Positions 14,112-16,655 of a stretch of DNA of 16,655 bases are shown piece after piece. Source of the DNA: Syntrophaceae bacterium UBA5764 (GTDB taxonomy: Bacteria; Desulfobacterota; Syntrophia; Syntrophales; Smithellaceae); the NCBI GenBank assembly GCA_002418825.1, contig DIEW01000085.1, positions 3,511 to 20,165 of the forward strand, written 5' to 3'. The first letter of the stretch is position 1; each line of letters opens with the position of its first letter. The notes below the pieces were generated by a model. The model saw nothing but the letters and a program-made list of their open reading frames with translations. It had not been told where the DNA came from and did no database searches. A program made the position numbers and the translations under genes.

Positions 14112-15636
14112 ACCGCTCCCTTTTTTCGTAGTAAGTATTTACGTGTCCCACCGCACGAATCGCTTCGTACAAATCATCAAAAACAGGCAAACCTCGCGAG
14201 AGAAATTCCCGGCGGGCCAGTGCCAGCATCTCAACGATATCCAGGTCATCCATTCCCTTTTTGGGATTAGCCAAAACAATAACAAACGGCTTTTTGGTTT
14301 CCTTCACCACAGCACTAAGAGCTTCGGCCAGTTCCCGATAAGGCGTGACCTGCGCTACCGGCTTGCCTATCATGCGCGTCATTGTTTTATAATGATAAAG
14401 AAGGGAAATTATTATTTGCAGATCTATTTGCTCATCAACAGCCACCGTGCGCAGCACTTCTTTTAAAATCTTCGGCTCAACATAAGGATTGGCTACGTCA
14501 ATAGGGTTTGTTCCGCTGGAGCCGGGTTTAGGCAATAACTTTTCTACACGCTCTCTTATGTTTTGTGAAAGAGGAGGAACTTCCATCCCAAAATTTTCCG
14601 CCGCATCGCAAGCGGTAACACCGAGAGCGCCACCGCCGCCCACCACAGAAATATTTTTATAAACTCCCTGCGGCAGAAAACAAAAAGCCAGACAGGCTTC
14701 TGCCAGTTCTTTCAAGTCCTGGACCTGTATTGCATTGACCTGCCTTAAAACCGATTGCCAGATAAGACGACTTCCGCCCATCGACGCTGTATGAGTCACA
14801 ATCATCCTTTTTCCAGCAGAAGAAAGTCCTCCTTTGCAAACAACAACCGGTTTTTTTTCCGTTGTTTTTTTAATGGCCCCGAAAAAATCATCACCGTTTT
14901 TAACACCTTCAACATACATGCCGATTACCCGCGTTTCCTGATCATCAGCAAAATAGGGGAGAAGGTCCATTTCCCGTAAATCAGCACCGTTACCGAAGCT
15001 AACCACTTTGCTAAACTTAAGTCCCATCCATTTTCCTTTATGGGCCAAGTCAATGGCCATACCGCCGCTCTGAGACAAAAACGCGACCGGACCGCTCTGA
15101 CGTGATAAATCATGACCTGGCAGCATCGTCAAGCCACTGCGGGGGCAATAGATACCGAAGCAATTCGGTCCCACCACGCGGATTCCCTTCTTTGCAATTT
15201 CACGGACTTCATTTTCCAGCAATAGACCTTCTTCGGTACCCAATTCGCTAAAGCCCGCGGAAAGAATTTCCGCACCCGCCGCGCCTTTTTTCCTGCACGC
15301 TTCAAGTGCAGCGGGCACCTCTTTCGCCACCACAGCAATAATAGCGAAATCGATTGTGCCGGGGATATCTTCAACCTTCCGATAAAAATCCAAACCGGCA
15401 AAATTTCCACCTTTAGGATTGACGGGAAATATTTCGCCCTCAAAGTTCATCGTCCGGAGAGCCATCAGCATACCAATACCAAAACCACGGACGCTGCCCT
15501 CGGCGGAAACACCGACAATCGCCAGTTTTTTCGGATGAAATATCCTTTCGAAATCTATTGTTGTTGTCTTTTTACCTTTTTTATCCATCGTTTTAACTTT
15601 ATTCACACAGCGTTCTTTTCCGCTGCCGTAATCCAT
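14104..15636 (-). CDS. NDP-forming acyl-CoA synthetase alpha subunit (CoA-binding/ligase)
   Basis: This 510-residue alpha subunit partners the beta subunit encoded directly downstream. A Rossmann CoA-binding domain (FHPKKLAIVGVS, about 33-44, then IFPVNPKGGNFAG) is followed by succinyl-CoA ligase-like domains with VVGPNCFGI (154-162) and FLSQSGGMA (186-194). The phosphorylated active-site His lies in VTHTASMGG (His282), equivalent to the SHTG motif of ACD enzymes. It catalyses acyl-CoA + phosphate to acyl phosphate, with phosphate passing through histidines to ADP. The start is uncertain: the first ATG (15636) has AAGGA only 1 nt away, whereas GTG at codon 11 (15606) or ATG at codon 17 (15588) would trim a lysine-rich, probably unstructured leader. 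The gene follows pyrG by 27 bp on the same strand, suggesting cotranscription. It could serve energy conservation or acid activation. Confidence 0.88.
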   Translation of the reverse strand: MDYGSGKERCVNKVKTMDKKGKKTTTIDFERIFHPKKLAIVGVSAEGSVRGFGIGMLMALRTMNFEGEIFPVNPKGGNFAGLDFYRKVEDIPGTIDFAIIAVVAKEVPAALEACRKKGAAGAEILSAGFSELGTEEGLLLENEVREIAKKGIRVVGPNCFGIYCPRSGLTMLPGHDLSRQSGPVAFLSQSGGMAIDLAHKGKWMGLKFSKVVSFGNGADLREMDLLPYFADDQETRVIGMYVEGVKNGDDFFGAIKKTTEKKPVVVCKGGLSSAGKRMIVTHTASMGGSRLIWQSVLRQVNAIQVQDLKELAEACLAFCFLPQGVYKNISVVGGGGALGVTACDAAENFGMEVPPLSQNIRERVEKLLPKPGSSGTNPIDVANPYVEPKILKEVLRTVAVDEQIDLQIIISLLYHYKTMTRMIGKPVAQVTPYRELAEALSAVVKETKKPFVIVLANPKKGMDDLDIVEMLALARREFLSRGLPVFDDLYEAIRAVGHVNTYYEKRERYE

Positions 15637-15663
15637 GTCCTTAATTACGGATTGTTTAAGCGA

Positions 15664-16655
15664 TTAACGCGCAATTCTGCCCTGTGCGTATTTTACCGCT
15701 GCTTCAATGAATTTTTTGAATAGCGGATGCGGTTTCGTGGGACGCGATTTGAATTCTGGATGAAACTGACAGCCCACAAACCACGGATGGTCCTTTATTT
15801 CCACAATTTCCGCCAAAAGGCCATCCGGCGAAACTCCTGTTATACGCAAACCTTTATCCATCAACTTCTTTTTATACTTATTATTAAATTCATATCGGTG
15901 ACGATGACGCTCGGAAATCTCTTTTTGCTCGTACGCGGCATGGGCAAAAGAATTGGATTTCAGCACGCACGGCCACGCCCCCAACCTCATCGAAGCACCT
16001 TTTTCCTTCACTTCGCTCTGCCCGGGAAGCAAGTCAATGACCGGATACGGCGTTTGAGCGTCAAATTCGGAACTGTTAGCCTTATTTAATTTGCATACAT
16101 TTCTGGCATATTCCACCACCGCCATTTGCATGCCCAGACAAATTCCCAGATAAGGGATTTTGTTTTCCCGCGCGTACTGCGCGGACAAAATCATGCCTTC
16201 TATGCCACGGTTACCGAATCCGCCTGGCACCAAGATGGCATCAACATCGGCAAGACATCTAGCTGCTCCCTCTTTTTCCACCTTCTCGGAGTCAACAAAT
16301 TTCAAGCTTACACGGCAATCATTGGCAATGCCACCGTGAACCAGTGCTTCATTGAGGCTTTTATATGAGTCGGTAAGATTAATGTATTTCCCCACAATGG
16401 CCACACAAACTTCCTGCGCGGGTTTCTGAAACTTGCTGACGACTTCTTCCCAAGCTTGCAGATGTGGCCTGCCCGTCCAGATATTTAGCAAATCAACGAT
16501 TTTATCGTCCAATCCTTCTCGATGAAAAATAAGCGGCACCTCATAAATACAGCCGACATCTTTCGCGGTGAAAACAGAAGATACTTCCACATTGCAGAAC
16601 AAGGCTATTTTAGCTTTGATGTCTTCGGATAGAAAATTTTCCGTCCGGCAAAGCA
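15664..16655 (-). CDS. pyrG: CTP synthase, N-terminus outside window
   Basis: CTP synthase aminates UTP to CTP using ATP and glutamine ammonia. The window holds the C-terminal 329 residues; the frame is open to the right edge, and about 215 N-terminal residues (most of the synthetase domain) are missing. The visible end of the synthetase domain includes YEVPLIFHREGLDDKIVDLL. The class I glutaminase domain follows, with IVGKYINLTDSYKSLNEAL, LVPGGFGNRGIEGM, the Cys elbow GICLGMQMAVVEYAR and QFHPEFKSRPTKPHPLF carrying the His/Glu pair. The length past the linker matches the usual family length. It is probably the first gene of an operon with the two acyl-CoA synthetase subunits (27-bp spacing). 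No start can be given. Confidence 0.97.
   Translation of the reverse strand, partial: LCRTENFLSEDIKAKIALFCNVEVSSVFTAKDVGCIYEVPLIFHREGLDDKIVDLLNIWTGRPHLQAWEEVVSKFQKPAQEVCVAIVGKYINLTDSYKSLNEALVHGGIANDCRVSLKFVDSEKVEKEGAARCLADVDAILVPGGFGNRGIEGMILSAQYARENKIPYLGICLGMQMAVVEYARNVCKLNKANSSEFDAQTPYPVIDLLPGQSEVKEKGASMRLGAWPCVLKSNSFAHAAYEQKEISERHRHRYEFNNKYKKKLMDKGLRITGVSPDGLLAEIVEIKDHPWFVGCQFHPEFKSRPTKPHPLFKKFIEAAVKYAQGRIAR

Noticed and set aside
1..16655. CRISPR array, tRNA, rRNA, insertion sequence or phage genes
   Set aside because: No regularly spaced repeats, transposase motifs or structural RNA signatures were seen on either strand.

Overview
The window looks like a chromosomal segment of an anaerobic Desulfobacterota (former Deltaproteobacteria), most likely a syntroph-type lineage such as Syntrophus/Smithella. 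This is inferred from gene content and protein style: a split, archaeal-type ferredoxin-containing glutamate synthase, ADP-forming acyl-CoA synthetase subunits, a PII protein of the 'AVNESFVEP...GARTG' type, and a KaiC-like/PPDK fusion protein. No rRNA, tRNA, IS element, CRISPR array or phage gene was seen.

Left part (1-7600, all on the minus strand) is a nitrogen-assimilation region. From right to left it holds amt - glnK - an outer-membrane porin-like protein - a class I glutamine amidotransferase - a NifA-like sigma54 activator (GAF-AAA+-Fis HTH) - the class II glutaminase subunit and the ferredoxin/FMN subunit of glutamate synthase (the last is cut by the window edge). Good sigma54 (-24/-12) promoters precede amt and the glutamate synthase genes. 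The promoter regions of amt, of the activator and of glutamate synthase all carry copies of a short inverted repeat ACA-N4-TGT, often extended to TACA-N4-TGTA. A 14-bp version, CTACATTTTTGTAG, is identical at 2312-2325 and 4031-4044. I propose these are the binding sites of the locally encoded activator, which would make this a self-contained ammonium uptake (Amt/PII) to glutamate (GltB) regulon.

Middle part (7565-8100) is a 536-bp divergent intergenic region with two conspicuous inverted repeats. It is followed on the plus strand by an 863-residue protein joining a KaiC-like domain without a Walker A motif to the ATP-binding domain of PEP synthase/pyruvate phosphate dikinase. It lacks the phosphohistidine and PEP/pyruvate domains, and its function is unknown. 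Next, also on the plus strand, is a soluble diguanylate cyclase with five PAS domains and an intact GGDEF and I-site.

Right part (13425-16655, minus strand) is a compact probable operon pyrG - acyl-CoA synthetase alpha - beta. It encodes CTP synthase (N-terminus outside the window) and both subunits of an NDP-forming acetyl/acyl-CoA synthetase, which couples acyl-CoA cleavage to ATP synthesis, as expected in a fermentative or syntrophic anaerobe. The operon converges on the diguanylate cyclase gene with only 7 bp between stop codons.

All calls come from reading the sequence and recalled family knowledge; no database search was run.
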